From Hypericum androsaemum (Eukaryota; Streptophyta; Magnoliopsida; Malpighiales; Hypericaceae): 64,000 nt of DNA. Under the pieces are notes generated by a model. It was not told the origin of the DNA and did not search any database. It saw only the letters and a list, made by a program, of their open reading frames with translations. How positions within the stretch are numbered: the stretch's first letter is position 1; every line of letters starts with the position of its first letter. The translations under genes were made by a program, and so were the position numbers. Shown here piece after piece: positions 42,465 to 54,883 of the stretch. The DNA is taken from assembly GCA_963995505.1 (NCBI GenBank), contig OZ023190.1, forward strand, positions 12,332,092-12,396,091. Direction: 5' to 3'.

Positions 42465-45400
42465 ATGTCGGGTGGCGGAAGCTTGAGGAAAGCACTCGGA
42501 GCACTCAAGGATTCCACCACTGTTTCGTTGGCCAAAGTCAATAGTGATTACAAGGTAAATTTAACCAGATGCTGATTGGAGTAGTTATTTGTTTGGGTTC
42601 TGGTAAGTGATATTCATTTCTCCTGGCTTTTATTGAGCAGGAATTGGACATCGCTATAGTTAAGGCCACCAATCATGTTGAGAGACCAGCAAAGGAAAGA
42701 CACGTTAGAGGTGGAAGAAGTTCTTTCGTTATTACTTTTTCCTTCTCGAAATGGATGCTCATTTCTTTAATCATCTGACATGGTGGAAAAAGCCGGAGTT
42801 ATCTGTATGTAGAGCTCACGTGGGTTTCATGTGTATCTTGCAGCTATTTTTGCTGCCATTTCTGCTACCAGGCCTCGTGCTGATGTTGCCTATTGCATCC
42901 ATGCTCTTGCAAGACGGTTATCAAGGACACATAATTGGGCGGTATGCACATGATCTCTTGATGGCGTGTTAGAAGTGCCATCATAGAACAGAAGAAATAC
43001 AGATATTTTTTTCCTTTAGTCAGGATTGGCACTCATTCTCTTTTAGTGTTGAACACTTAGTAATATTTGATTTCATCTAGAGGTTTAAATGAGCACTCAA
43101 GCAAAAACTAGTTCCATAAGTGGACTTGAGTCAACCCTGGTCTGCAATGATTCTATATTTTTCCCCACCTTAAATTCTTTATTATTCAATTTAAATTTAT
43201 ATAACTGGTAGATAATCAATGCGCTGGTCTTCAACTGTAATTTGGTTGGTCGACTTTCATTTTTCTCAGGTTGCACTGAAAACTCTAATTGTCATCCATC
43301 GTGCTTTGAGGGAAGTAGATCCCACATTCCACGAGGAACTTATTAATTATGGAAAAAGCAGAAGTCATATGCTTAACATGGCTCATTTCAAAGACGACTC
43401 CAGTGCAAATGGTAATCTTTTTCCCATGCTCTCTGTCTTCTGGTGAAATAATTGATCACTTGACTTGATTTGCTATATGGTGGTGCAGCATGGGATTACT
43501 CTGCCTGGGTTCGTGCTTATGCGTTATATCTGGAAGAGAGACTGGAGTCCTTTCGCACTTTGAAGTATGATGTTGAGACAGATAAACCTGTAAGGAATCT
43601 TTTGTTATGTATCATCTTCATGCTTACGGCACCTCTATATGTTTTTAATTGCCATTAGCATTTTTCTGTTTGTCTATACAGCATGTAACTTGACCCACAA
43701 AAGTGCGCTATGATGATTTGTTATTGATGCTTGTATGATGTGCTATGTGTTGATATCTCTCAGTGGTCTAGAAATTTCCCTGGCATTTTTCACATAGATA
43801 GTACACCATAGACAAGCAAACCCATCTTCGCTGGTGGTGCATAATGTTTGGTCGCATGCTATAAATCTGGTGACATCTACCTCGTTAATTTGATCCCTAA
43901 GGGTTATTGCAACCTGTTTTAGGTTCTTTGCATACTAAAGATGCTTGTTTCTTTCTAAAGCTCCTTGATATTTTTCTTTTCTTCTCTTATTTTGACTGAT
44001 TAATGAAATCTTGATTTAGAGGACCAAAGATCTGGACACTGCTGAGCTACTGGTCCAATTGCCAGCACTGCAACAGCTTACGTTTCGTGTTCTTGGCTGT
44101 GAGGTAATGGTTGTTGACTCTGTAACCAGGGTTTCTTCATGTCTTTTGATGACATTTAAGCTCAATGACGCTGCAGTTCTATATTGCCCCTTTCTTTGAA
44201 GTGATTTATTAAATTGGAAGCTTTGTTTTGCATTTTGCAGCCGCAAGGGGCATCAGTCAACAATTATGTCATTCAGCTCGCACTTTCATTAGTAAGCGGG
44301 ATCTGCAGATCTTTTTTTTTTTTGGTTTAGATTAGTCAACATGTTGCTCTTGTTTCTTCTTAATGATTCATCCCCTCATCATCCATTCCACCAGGTTGCT
44401 TCTGAAAGTGTTAAGATCTACCAAGCTTTAAATGATGGTACAGCCAATTTGGTTGACAAGGTCAGTGGCTAGATTGGTTTTCCTATTCAAAGGTCGAGCA
44501 TACTTAAAATTGTATGTTTAATATAACTTTACCTTGGCAGTTCTTTGAGATGCAACGAAATGATGCAGCCAAGGGTCTTGAAATATATAGGAGAGCTTGC
44601 CAGCAGGTCACATCTTATTTTTTATTTACTTACTATTATTGTTTTTATTACTCTGGATAAAAGAAGCTTCCCTAAATGAGCTTGAGTGTACCATTTTTTT
44701 GATACCAGGCGGAGAGTCTTTCAGAGTTCTTTGAAATATGTAAAGCTATGGATATTGGGCGTCGAAACAAGTTTGTCAAGATAGAGCAGGTTTATATCTA
44801 CCCTTGTTACTTTATGCTGAATGCTTCTCTGGAAAAACTTTTAACTCTCTGCAATCGTATCAATAAATTTCTTTGTGTTATGAAGCCTCACCCATCCTTC
44901 CTACAAACCATGGAAGAATATGTGCTCGATGCTCCGCGGATGTCAATGGCCCGCAAGGATTCGGTAAGGTCTCTATTTACAAGACTCGTGTATTTGTATC
45001 CTATGAGGACACAGTGCAGCAAATAATATACATCTGATGTTGCTTTATGAAATGATCTCTTATGTATTTGTATTCGGGTGATGGAAGAACCTTTCTTTCT
45101 CCTAAAATGTCCACATATGTTGCATTGAGCTGATTACTTTTGTTGAAATTCTTGTACGGACGCTTTGTGAAATGTTGCATCATGAAATGACCTCTTACGT
45201 TCACGTGAACTTCAAACAAACAGGTAGCTTACAATAAAGATGACACTCCAAAGGACATCTTGGCAATTGAATACAAAAAGGAACCTGAGCTTCCAGAACC
45301 GCTGGAGGAAACCCCACCATCACCTTCCCCCAAACCAGTGAAACCAGAGGTGCCTGCTCAAGCACCTGATTTATTGGTAATATTCTTGTCCCTGGCTGTG

Positions 45401-46468
45401 GATGTCTTCGTGGTTTCCGTGGAAGTCTTGATATCTTTCTGACCCTGGTTTTGGACTCGTAATCGCAGAGCTTGGATGATCCTGCTCCAGTTGTTTCCGA
45501 CCTAGAAGAGAAAAATGCCCTGGCACTGGCTATTGTTTCAGTTGGTATGTTCTTCAGGCTTCTCCACATTTTAGAAAAGAGCCGAAAGATGTAAGAGGCT
45601 GTATTTGCAAATTTATGCAATAACTCAATAGAAAAGAATTCAACTGATTCCTTCAATCGAATTGGAAAATTGATGGAGACTGCGAGCAACGAAAAAATTA
45701 CTCTTGCTTGAAATCATCCCACTATACTCTGCTTTTGTGCTGCGATTGAGGAACCTTACCTGTAAACTACAGCAAGTCAAGTATGTTGGGTTTTTTAGCA
45801 AAAATAAATATTTTAAACATGTTGGTTGTTTCTGTTTGCACAGCTGACCTACCAGCAGCTGCGCCAACTCAAGTAAATGGAACTACGGGGTGGGAACTGG
45901 CTCTTGTCACAGCTCCGAGTTCAAACGGCGGTGCCGCTGCAGCTAGCAAACTGGTATTATTCTGCTGCTTTTTTGCCAACTTTTCTTGCTCTGACACCCT
46001 TTTGTGGCGGTGTCAGTTTACTTCAGTTATACCTAAATTTCTGACCCTCGTATAGTTTTTCTGACTAACACTAACCGAACTTCTCTGATGTACAAGGGTG
46101 GCGGGTTAGATAAACTTACACTGGACAGCTTATACGATGATGCAATTAGGAGAAGCAATCAGCCCGTTAGTTACAATCCTTGGGAGCAAAACCCAATGGC
46201 TGCTGCCACAATGATGCAACCAACTCATGTGCATGATCCGTTCTTTGCCTCGAATGGCGTGGCCGGCCCACATTCGGTGCAAATGGCCGCTATGGCCAGC
46301 CAACAGCAAGCCTACATGTTTCAACAACAGCAACAGATGATGATGATGGGTCAACAACTACAACAGCCCATGAATCCTTTCGGAAATCCTTACGGAACCG
46401 GTATGCACCCGTATGGCCCAGGCATTCGACAGGTTCAAGCTTATAATCCTTACTCAGGGCTCATGTAG
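42465..46468 (+). CDS. ANTH-domain clathrin assembly protein (At5g35200-like)
   Basis: Fifteen exons give 1638 nt, 545 residues: 42465-42554, 42641-42710, 42844-42941, 43270-43411, 43489-43589, 44020-44103, 44241-44291, 44395-44460, 44541-44606, 44709-44789, 44886-44963, 45224-45376, 45469-45544, 45844-45953, 46097-46468. All junctions keep frame. The N-terminal 290 residues form an AP180/CALM ANTH domain: [20 protein letters not shown] (phosphoinositide-binding region), [20 protein letters not shown] and [13 protein letters not shown]. The C-terminal half is disordered and carries DPF (469-471) and NPF (515-517), short motifs that bind adaptor appendages and EH domains, and a Gln/Met-rich run at 490-512. 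The family links PI(4,5)P2 membranes, SNARE cargo and clathrin at the plasma membrane. The best remembered match is Arabidopsis At5g35200. Confidence 0.92.
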
Positions 46469-46874
46469 ATGCTTTGGAAACAAAAAACACGATTCTTTTG
46501 CTTGAAGAACACGTCACCTTCATACCAAGAACGGATGCGAGCTCTTCGGATCTGCACTTCGAGACAGGCAAAGCTTGAAGATTTGTGTATGATATGTTGT
46601 GCATGTGAATTGGACAGCTAGAAACGAGATTATTCTTTGATAAGTAGCGAGGGAAATAATGCTTCTGAGGGCTGATTAGTCTTTTCCACCTGCTTTTGAT
46701 GTTGATGTTTCTCTAGCAGGGACTTAAAAAATCTTATTATTTCTACAGGGCCCCCATTTGTAAATCTGTGATTATGACCACGTTTATGCAATGAAGAGAC
46801 CCCAAGTTTGATTTGCAAACTTCTGGTCGAGAGGTCTCGAATTCGAATACTGCGAGTCGGTTTTATAACGACAA
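46469..46874 (+). other. 3' flank of the clathrin assembly gene
   Basis: Probably 3' untranslated region to about 46640. A SINE-like B-box (GGTCTCGAATTCGAATAC) lies near 46832-46849, just before the MULE target site. Confidence 0.45.
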
Positions 46875-47372
46875 TTAAGAATAAAGATAATTACTCTCAG
46901 GACCTCAGGGTATAGTAAAATAGACTCTGAGGACCCTGTAGTTTCCCTACTAATTACTGAGCCCTTGTAGTTTGGTTATTATTATATACTCGGATCCCTG
47001 TAGCCGGAATCGTCTATTATTCTCGCGAACTCCCCACCTGAAATGTCTAAAATGCCCCTAGGCTCCTTTTTACCACCCAGTCCCTTTTTTAAAGCCACAT
47101 TAACACTTACTTTCTCCTCCCTCAAAATTCTCTGTTCTTCTTCTTCTTTTTTTCCTCCTTCTTCTCCAACTGTCACCGAAAGAACAAATCGAGCATTATC
47201 TAGCTGGGTTTATAGGTCGAAGGAGCAGTATCTAGCTGGGTTATAGCGTTTATAGGCTGAAAGAGCTGGGTTCTAGGGTTTATAGGTGGAAGGAGCTGGG
47301 TTCTAGGGTTTACAACAAGTAGGAGCTGGGTTCTAGAGTTTACAGCAAGTAGGAGCTTTGTGAAGTTAACCC

Positions 47373-47750
47373 ATGTCTTCATCCAATGCTTCGTATAGGA
47401 TGGACGATGGTTCGAGGTACGTCAATATGGTATGCAACTGCCGAGTTTGTGCCCTGGTAAAGATTGTCGAGAGTGAAAGAAATAGGGGGCGTTTATATTA
47501 TTGTTGTGCCACAAACAGTTGTGGGTGGCTGGGTTGGTGTGTACCACGGGAAGTTACTAGTTGTTATCATTCTCCAATGGTCAAGACGCATGAGCAACCG
47601 GTGACTTCTAATAAAATGGTGTCTGAAGAAGTAAAGATGATAACGACGACGTTGAAAGAGGCTATTGAATCATTCAAGTTCTTGACAAAATTTGTGTATG
47701 CTTTGATTATCTGTAATGTTGTACTTTATGTTCATTTGATTTCAAGATAG
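47373..47750 (+). CDS. GRF-type zinc-finger protein encoded inside the MULE
   Basis: An intact single-exon frame of 125 residues. Residues 20-55 carry a GRF zinc finger: CNCRVCALVKIVESERNRGR, then LYYCCATNSCGWLGWC, with Cys pairs and the G-R-x-Y-Y-C core of the family. GRF fingers bind single-stranded nucleic acid in proteins such as APE2 and TOP3A; in plants they also occur in small proteins of unknown role. A coiled region precedes a hydrophobic C-terminal segment (FVYALIICNVVLYVHLI), a likely membrane anchor. It lies 490 bases inside the MULE left end and faces the transposase gene. It shows no stops although the transposase is broken, so it may be under selection or may simply be short. 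It could also be a host gene fragment captured by the element. Confidence 0.75.
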   Translation: MSSSNASYRMDDGSRYVNMVCNCRVCALVKIVESERNRGRLYYCCATNSCGWLGWCVPREVTSCYHSPMVKTHEQPVTSNKMVSEEVKMITTTLKEAIESFKFLTKFVYALIICNVVLYVHLISR

Positions 47751-47916
47751 AACAAGCATGTTTTCATCTCTTGTAAGTTGGCAATGATCAAATCAATGAA
47801 ATGAAGTTGTTTGATTTTGAATACTTGAGTTTTAGCTGAATTTCTGCTCAAAATTATAAAATACAAAATCCGACATGGTGTTCAAAGCCCGATTTCAAAG
47901 TAGATAGTGTTCAAAT

Positions 47917-50900
47917 CTATCCCGACCAAACCGATACGGCTACCAAAAGCAAATCCCTCATGTTATCTAAGGACAGTTTATGTTCAAAGCCCCATTTCCT
48001 GCCATGTTGTCCAGGACTGGCTTGCACTGGCTCTTGCACTTGCACTAAGGCATGCGTTTCCACTTGCACTTGCACTTGCATTTGCACCTGTATTTGTTCT
48101 TGCACGCGCACTTAAACTTGTTCTTGCTAGCGCACCTGAACTTATTCTTGTACGCGCACTTACACTTGTTCTTGCTCGCGCACCTGAACTTGCCATTGCA
48201 CTTGCAGCAGGGCCTCCTTCACGTACAATAGGTGCTCCTCTTCGAACTCCAACAGTTCTAGGTCCTCTCCCCCTTTGAGTTGGCAATTTTGGAGGTCTGA
48301 TTCTACTATTGGAAGAGGCTTGCTCAAACAACGGGTTTGTTTGTGATGACAGGTCACCGGGACCCATTGGTCCACTAAATGCCTACAAAATAAAGATATG
48401 TTAGTCAAACTTTAAATTACTAAACACAGCTTTCAAAATTTCTTGAAAGACCAAACCTTCTGTTGCACTTGTGGTCTATGGGTTGCATGTGACAGACCTA
48501 CTTTTTCTCCTTTGCCACCCTTTCCCTGCACCAAAAGTGTCATCACACTATTAAAACATGTAAAAAATCCAAGTTCGGTTAGGATATAAAATAGCACATA
48601 CCAAAGGTCTTTTGCTTTTGGCCTTAGTAGGTCCTCCTTGGCATGACCTTTTATTATGGCCCAACTCCCCACATGTAGCACATTTAACTGTGTTTGACCT
48701 ATGTGATTGTCTAATTTTTTCATTATCTTGTTTCTTCCTCAATTTTTTGGGTCTGCCTGCTCTCCTAGTCAGGGGTGGAGGTAGGTATGTGTCATAATCA
48801 TTCCCTGGATCCAATTCTACTTTAGGAAATGGCACAATTCCCAGCTGATAAGTCTTCTTCTACATCTCTACCTTAAAGTATTCATGAACATACTGCTTGA
48901 TATCACCTCCAATGGAAGCCACACAAGCTACGACATGGACACACGGCACACCGCTGAGTTGCCACACATTACAGGAACAGGTACCAGCTTCAAATTCAAC
49001 TACAAACTTTTTTCCAGCTTTTAGAACTTCAAACTCCATGTTCCTTGCAGCCAGAACTTTACACTTCCTACATCCATCGCTCAACCTTTGCAACTCCTTC
49101 ATTTTTGATACCTTTCTTCCTGCCCAACCATCATTTTTTGCCTTAGCCTGTCAAGTAGCTCTACTATAAGTAAATCCCTTTCCCTCTTAATCCAAGCATT
49201 GAAAGATTTTACCAAATTATTTGTGACATCCATAGACTTGACATAATCATCAAAGGCGTACCTTGACCATTTTTCATGAGGTATCCTATCAAGCCAAGCT
49301 GATGGAGTTAGTATTTCTCTATTAAACATCTTTGGTAGAACTTTTTCTTGCTTTAGAAGTGCCATTGCCTTGTTAAAATCAGGCGTTGTCGTAGCAAATA
49401 CCATCTCCCAGAAGTGTTTTTCCAGCTTTACACCTCTAAAAGCATTCGCTAAGTTAGCTGTAATATGCTTGGCACACCTTCTATGTCTTGACCTTGGAAA
49501 GGCTGATTCAATCTGCTCCCCAAGGCCCTGAAATTGAAATAAAATGTCAGAATCCTACTGAACAAGTTAAATCTAGAAAGTGAATTTTATGTTAACTTTA
49601 CCTTTTGTCCATCACTCATGAATGTCACTGCTTTGCCACTTGAGTGTGCTCCTACACAATCGTATAGATTCTCCATAAACCATACCCAATTAGCAGCATT
49701 CTCTATCTCAACTATTGCCCAAGCAACTGGAACAATGGCATTGTCTGCATCCAGTGCAACTGCAGCCAATAAAATTCCTCCAAATGGGCCTTTTAAGTGG
49801 CATCCATCAAAACCAAGGAAAAGCCTACATACATTAATGAATCCCCACTTTGGAGCATGAAGGCAAATAAACACTCTCCAAAATCGAAGAGGCTCATTCA
49901 TGTTACTCCTCGGATGCCCTTGTAGCTTCACAATTGATCCAGGATTTAACCCAAGTAGTAGTTCACAATACACATGGAGACGGGAATAACTTTTAATGTA
50001 ACAACCTTCTGTCTCCTTCCTTGCATACTACTTTGCTCTCCATATCTTCCAATTTTTTAGCTCCAAACCCCATTCCTTCAAAACAGCTCAAATCATGTCA
50101 CTATCCAAGTTCTTATTTGCTCGTAGAAGCTCTTGGATCTTGTTTAAGATCTATTTATGGGTGACACAACAGTCATTTACTACAGCTAGGCAAGTGTGCT
50201 CATCATTCAACGTCTTCACCATAAATGTCTTTTGACCAGATAAAACTGATGCATGGATCCTCCAAGGACAGTTCCTTTCAAAAGCTGTTCCCCTACAAGA
50301 TGCTGTGATCCTTGATTTCTCATTCTTTATGATCTTTATGTTATAACCACCTGCTATAGCATAATCTTTCAGGGTGGACCTGAACTTAAAATAATCTTTA
50401 AAGACCTGCTTGACACAGAAGGAGATATCTTTTCTACTCGACGTAACTGGTATACCACCATAATCATGAATCAGATCCATCTTGATCTTCTTCCTTGCCC
50501 TCCTAAGTGCTTCTCGATCAAGTCCTTTTTCTGCATCACTATCTGTCTCACTATGCAAATTTAAATCATTGTAGTTGACTTCGTCATTGTCTGAACTTTC
50601 CCCACCAGCTTCAGACTCAACATCTTCATCACTCTCTGTCATATGACAGTCAGGTACCCCATTGCAATCCACGTCACTGTCATCAGACTCCAGATTACCA
50701 ATATCACCCTCCTGGTCACCACCATCCCTATCCACATGACCCTCCTGATCACCGCCATCTCTCTCCACTTGACCCTCCTGATCACCACCATCCCTCTCCA
50801 CTTCACCCTCCTGATCAAAACCATCCCTCTCTACTTCACCCTCCTGATCACCACCATCCCCCTCTACATCACCCTCATGATCACCACCATCCCTCTCTAC

Positions 50901-51356
50901 TTCACGACCAGCCTCCACATCACGACCAGTCTCCACTTCACGACCAGCCTCCACATCACGACCAGCCTTCACTTCACGACCAGCCTCCACACCACCATCA
51001 CCCAAACTAATTCTAGGAATTCTGTCTCTTGGAAACTTACGACGGTACAACACCTTCCCTTTCGGGCTAACAACAAGAAGGGCTATTCCTATCTCCTTAG
51101 GTTCAACATAAACCCTAAGCACATCTTCAGAGTCGTAGAATTCAAACATGAACATAAGATCATCATCACAACTTATTTCCAACCCACATTTCATTCTATA
51201 ATAGCAAACTGACGACTCTATTGGAAATGCATTGTAAACATCTTTCACCATATTGACAAAATAATAACGATCTAGGTCGACATTGTCGTAAAATTGTGAC
51301 TTACCATCCAGCACGAACTCAAGAGTGAATAATTTTGGTCCTGACATGGTGGACAA
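47917..51356 (-). pseudogene. MuDR-type transposase, multiple stops and a frameshift
   Basis: Reading from 51356 downward: an N-terminal PB1-like region (LFTLEFVLDGKSQFYDNVDL); an acidic tandem repeat of the DGGDQEGEVER type (about 50700-50990); a Mu DNA-binding domain (FRSTLKDYAIAGGYNIKIIK and CPWRIHASV); then the DDE domain (FLGFDGCHLKGPFGGILLAA, first catalytic Asp; FMSDGQK, second). A GT..AG intron lies at about 49601-49528. A SWIM zinc finger follows (AGTCSCNVWQLSGVPCVHVV), then a CCHC zinc knuckle (CATCGELGHNKRSC) and two more introns before an Arg/Ala-rich tail. Disabling changes include in-frame stops at about 50151, 50090, 50024 and 48860 and a one-base frameshift near 49102. The domain order equals that of intact plant MULEs. 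Confidence 0.9.
48020..48205 (+). repeat. Degenerate CTTGCA hexamer array
   Basis: Many near-copies of CTTGCA and CTTGCTCGCGCAC run through the 3' end of the decayed transposase, where the minus strand encodes an Ala/Ser/Arg-rich tail. The array is imperfect and old. Confidence 0.7.
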
Positions 51357-51737
51357 TTTTTGAAATTAGGGTTTCTTCGAAACCCTGGGCACACGAAGAA
51401 GGAGGACACTATATCACGAGAATGGGGGGAGTCGGGAGAGGGGAGAAATTCGGCGAGTCGGGGGAGGGGAGGAGTCGGGGGAGAGGAAGGAGTCGGGGAA
51501 GGGGATGAGTGAATGTGAAACTGATTTTTTTTAACTGGGTGATAAAAAGGGGCATAGGGGTATTTTAGACATTTCAGGTGGGGAGTTCGCCAAAAAAATG
51601 GACGATTTCGGCTACAGAGACCCGAGTGTATAATAATAACCAAACTACAGGGGCGTAATTAGTAGGAAAACTACAAAGTCTTCAGAATCTATTTTACTAT
51701 ACCCTAGAGTCCTGAGAGTAATTATCTCTTAGGAATA

Positions 51738-52278
51738 CCATCTTATTGGTTTAGTTGGGCATGTATTTTTGGAACATGTAGCTTTCACTTTGGAATTACG
51801 TCGAAGGCAATTGTGGCTTGTTCATAAGAGGAACCTCTTCTGAATCTTGCAGCTTGTCCAATGCTTTATTATTAATTATATTATATCCGTGCCTTTCCTC
51901 CACCTAATATTCCTTCCAACTTCTTCCAGGTCGCAATGAGAAGATGCATATACACAATTTTTTAATGAGAAAAACAAAAAATACTTTTTCAATAATCCCC
52001 AAAATAAATGCATATGATATTAAAATATTTGCCAAATCCACTTATTCAAATTTAAATTTAAAATTTATTAACTAAATTAGAACAACTTAATCCCGATAAA
52101 AGCCAGAGGAATTAACAAAGAAAAAGCAAAGTTAAATAAAGGGGGAGTCCTGTTGCCATAAAAACTTATAAAACGCTGCCCTCCCCTTTTCCCAAAAGGC
52201 CAAAAACCTCTCTAAATTATAATCCCAAAATAATTATAGAAAAAAGAAAGAAAAAAAAGGACGAAACGGGAAGCATCC
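51738..52278 (+). promoter_or_regulatory. Upstream region of the BSD-domain gene
   Basis: AT-rich, with the leader just before ATG 52279 very A-rich (GAAAAAAAAGG). The MULE ends 550 bases above the start codon, so the promoter must lie between or within the transposon. No TATA box can be fixed. Confidence 0.4.
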
Positions 52279-54883
52279 ATGTCGTGGCTCTTCAAGGAGT
52301 CTCCGCCGCAATCGCCGACGTCCTATTCGTCGTCGGAGCGGAGCCGGCAAGCCCAGCCGCTGGGCGCCGTCGGCGGAGGGGTGGATGAGGTGGAGCCGTC
52401 GCCGAAGGGGCTCGTCGGGATTAGGAACGATCTGGCGGAGCTCGGCGGGAGTTTGAAGAGCGGCCTCTCGAAGCTGAGGTCCAGCTTGTTGCCGTTCCGG
52501 AATAGCTCTATCGAAGAGGAGGAAGAGGAGGAGGAGGAAGAAGAAGAAGAGGAGTACGTGGCGGGGATAACGGAGGAGGTGATCGGTTTCGTCGAGGAGG
52601 TAGCTACTCGCCCCGAGTGCTGGACTGATTTCCCGTTGCCGTTAAGAGACGGTTAGCTCTTTTCGCTTTTGTTATTTATTTATGTTTATTATTTCGTTTT
52701 TTTTATTATAGCTTATGTGTTGTTTGTTTGGTATAACAAGTCAATGAATTGGGATTTGTTTTAGAGAAAAAAATGTAATTAATTTGTCGCCTGGGCGGAT
52801 CGGATCGTCTGATGGTCGCTGGGGTAGGGTTTTGGGAATTGAACGGTGTTGATGTTCGCTGTTTGTGTTGGCTGATTAAAGAAATTGGAAGGGATTGTCT
52901 GTCGTCTTCAAAGCTCGGTCGCTTGCTTGTACTTGCATAGGTTTATTAGTGGGGGAGGCTTAGCCATAGTTTGAAGGGGTTCTTACTTTCTGGATGTAGT
53001 GGTCGGCTTTTGACTGCTGTTTGATCACTCCTTGACTAGTGCTTCCTTCTGTACCTTGAAGACGATATCCAAGTGGCAATCGATTTAGTCCAGCTGGTAC
53101 AACAAAGAATGATTTTGACTCTTTCATTGTTGTGTATCAGATTTCAGAATGTCTGATGCCCAGAGAGAACATGCTTTAGCTGTTGCTGAAACGGTTCCCA
53201 GTCTCGCTGCTTTAAAAGCTAATCTCCATAATTACATTGGTGGCAACCGATTTTGGTTGATCTATTTTATTCTGCTTCTCCCAAGACTGAGCGAACAAGA
53301 CCGTGAGATTCTATCCAACAGCCAGGTAAGTCTCTTTTGTAATTTATATCATTTCAAAAAGTTGCTTTTGCTGTCTGCATACCACATTGCACGGGTAGAT
53401 GATTGTTGTTAGCATTGGACTGTGTATACGAGCCTTGTTTTTCTGATCTTGTGTTGCGGTGAATGGTTTTATGGGAACCAGTAAGTTGATTTTCTGGGTA
53501 CTATAAATAGATACTGCATTTGTTGATGGGACATGTAAACACTCTATGGCACCATGCTTTACATTGTAAGGAAGCTCTGGTAGTACAGTCCTGGTCATTG
53601 GTTCTCTTTTTCCTGAGGGGTTGCATCCATATACATCAAGAGGAATCGTCATGTCATTGAAAATAAATCTACAATCTAAGGCATCCTAAAAAATACCTAC
53701 CTCTGCCACAAGGATAGAAGCCTATAACAACTACCCACAAAATGACAAAGGGGGTTTTCTTCCCGCTGATAACCAACCTATTTTTCTGCCTGCAAATCTC
53801 CACAAGATAGAAAAAAGTAAATAAGACCTTCATACTCCACGCCCATAATTCCCCCTCACTCCCTCTCTGGTCATTGTGTAAAACCCTGCAAACTGCACGT
53901 TCCGGGTTAGTGGGATGTAATAGCAAGGGAAGAGAGATCTGGTGATTTTTAGTAGAACTTCATTGGATTTTGTTTCTTTGGTCCGTGTGATGTGAATTTT
54001 GAGATTGAATACCATGTGTTTGAAACAGTAAATGCTCAACACGACATACTGTACGAAGCAAGGGAATTGTAGTTTGCTTGGCAGGCTTTGATCAAGTTTT
54101 TCAGCTTTTAGTCTTCTGATAGTTCCACATTAACATATGGTTTATATCTCCACATTTGAGTTGAGCATTAAAAATAATCTGCAATGGACCTACAAGTTCC
54201 GGAATATCATTGTTGAGTTTACAATGATAGCCATAGCTGGAAAGGGGGAAGTTATTGTGCTCCAGAATGTGTCTGTCTGGGAGGAAGATCCTGAAATGTG
54301 TTTGCTCTTTATTAGACGGCTTTGCTGCTTCAGGTGTTTCCATTTTGCATTTTGTTTGGCTGAAAGTTTAACTTCTCTGCAGATCGTTGAAACGAGAAAC
54401 TTGCTTCTCAAGAAGATTAAGGACCTGAGAAATGAGAACGTTCCAAAATCTGAGGATCCTAGTACTTCTACTTCATGTGAGGATGATGGAAAATCTGGTG
54501 CAACAAAAGAATCTCCTTCTCGGCAGTCCGAGGTCACTGAGATTGTGGATGCAACAAAAAGGTTAAGTGTTCAGGACCAGGAGACATGGCAGGAAGACAG
54601 TGATTTTGATATCAGTACTTCTGCAAATAACCGGAAAAGGCTTGAACACGAGGATGCTCTTTCGTTTAGTGAGATAGAGGATGACGATAGTGACCGGTCA
54701 AGTAGAACATCGGCTTCTAAGCAACCACAGATGCACCGGACACCCAGTGCATCCAGTTGGGTCCAGCTTCAGGAAAGCTCGACGACTCTGGCTGGTACAC
54801 ACAGGGCGAGGCAGTCATTTTCTCGCGACAAAGACTCAGACGTCGAGTCCACGGATTGGCTCAAGGTGGACGAGTTTGACTAG
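52279..54883 (+). CDS. BSD-domain-containing protein
   Basis: Three exons: 52279-52651, 53141-53325 and 54383-54883, joined at GACG|GTTAGC, TATCAG|ATTTC, CCAG|GTAAGT and CTGCAG|ATCG. They give 1059 nt, 352 residues. Residues about 141-186 form a BSD domain (PSLAALKANLHNYIGGNRFW, then LIYFILLLPRLSEQD) with the invariant FW..YF core. The BSD fold occurs in TFIIH p62, synapse-associated and DOS2-like proteins; the plant members are cytosolic or nuclear with no settled function. A run of 14 Glu at residues 79-92 is encoded by a GAA/GAG microsatellite. The C-terminal 150 residues are Ser/Asp/Glu-rich and end STDWLKVDEFD, a conserved acidic tail. The long open frame above 54383 is intron read-through. 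Confidence 0.88.
52513..52554 (+). repeat. Coding (GAA/GAG)14 microsatellite
   Basis: Fourteen consecutive Glu codons in exon 1 of the BSD-domain gene. The mix of GAA and GAG will slow length change by slippage. Confidence 0.95.

Larger units (their letters stand above)
46884..51728 (-). mobile_element. Full-length MuDR-like MULE with two convergent genes
   Basis: The ends read AAGATAATTACTCTCAGGAC at the left and the inverse of GAGATAATTACTCTCAGGAC at the right. TIRs run about 195 bases with roughly 85% identity by eye. The flanks carry a 9-bp duplication with one mismatch, TTAAGAATA (46875-46883) and TTAGGAATA (51729-51737). A mudrA-type transposase pseudogene on the minus strand fills most of the right and centre, and a small intact GRF zinc-finger gene on the + strand starts just inside the left TIR. 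The two point at each other. The TSD mismatch and TIR divergence indicate an old insertion. Confidence 0.93.

Noticed and set aside
50643..51212. 189-codon + strand frame rich in Thr, Ile and Leu
   Set aside because: It is the complement of the acidic repeat in the MULE transposase.
54137..54382. In-frame extension upstream of the last BSD exon
   Set aside because: A good CTGCAG acceptor at 54382 joins exon 2 in phase, and the extension does not resemble BSD proteins.
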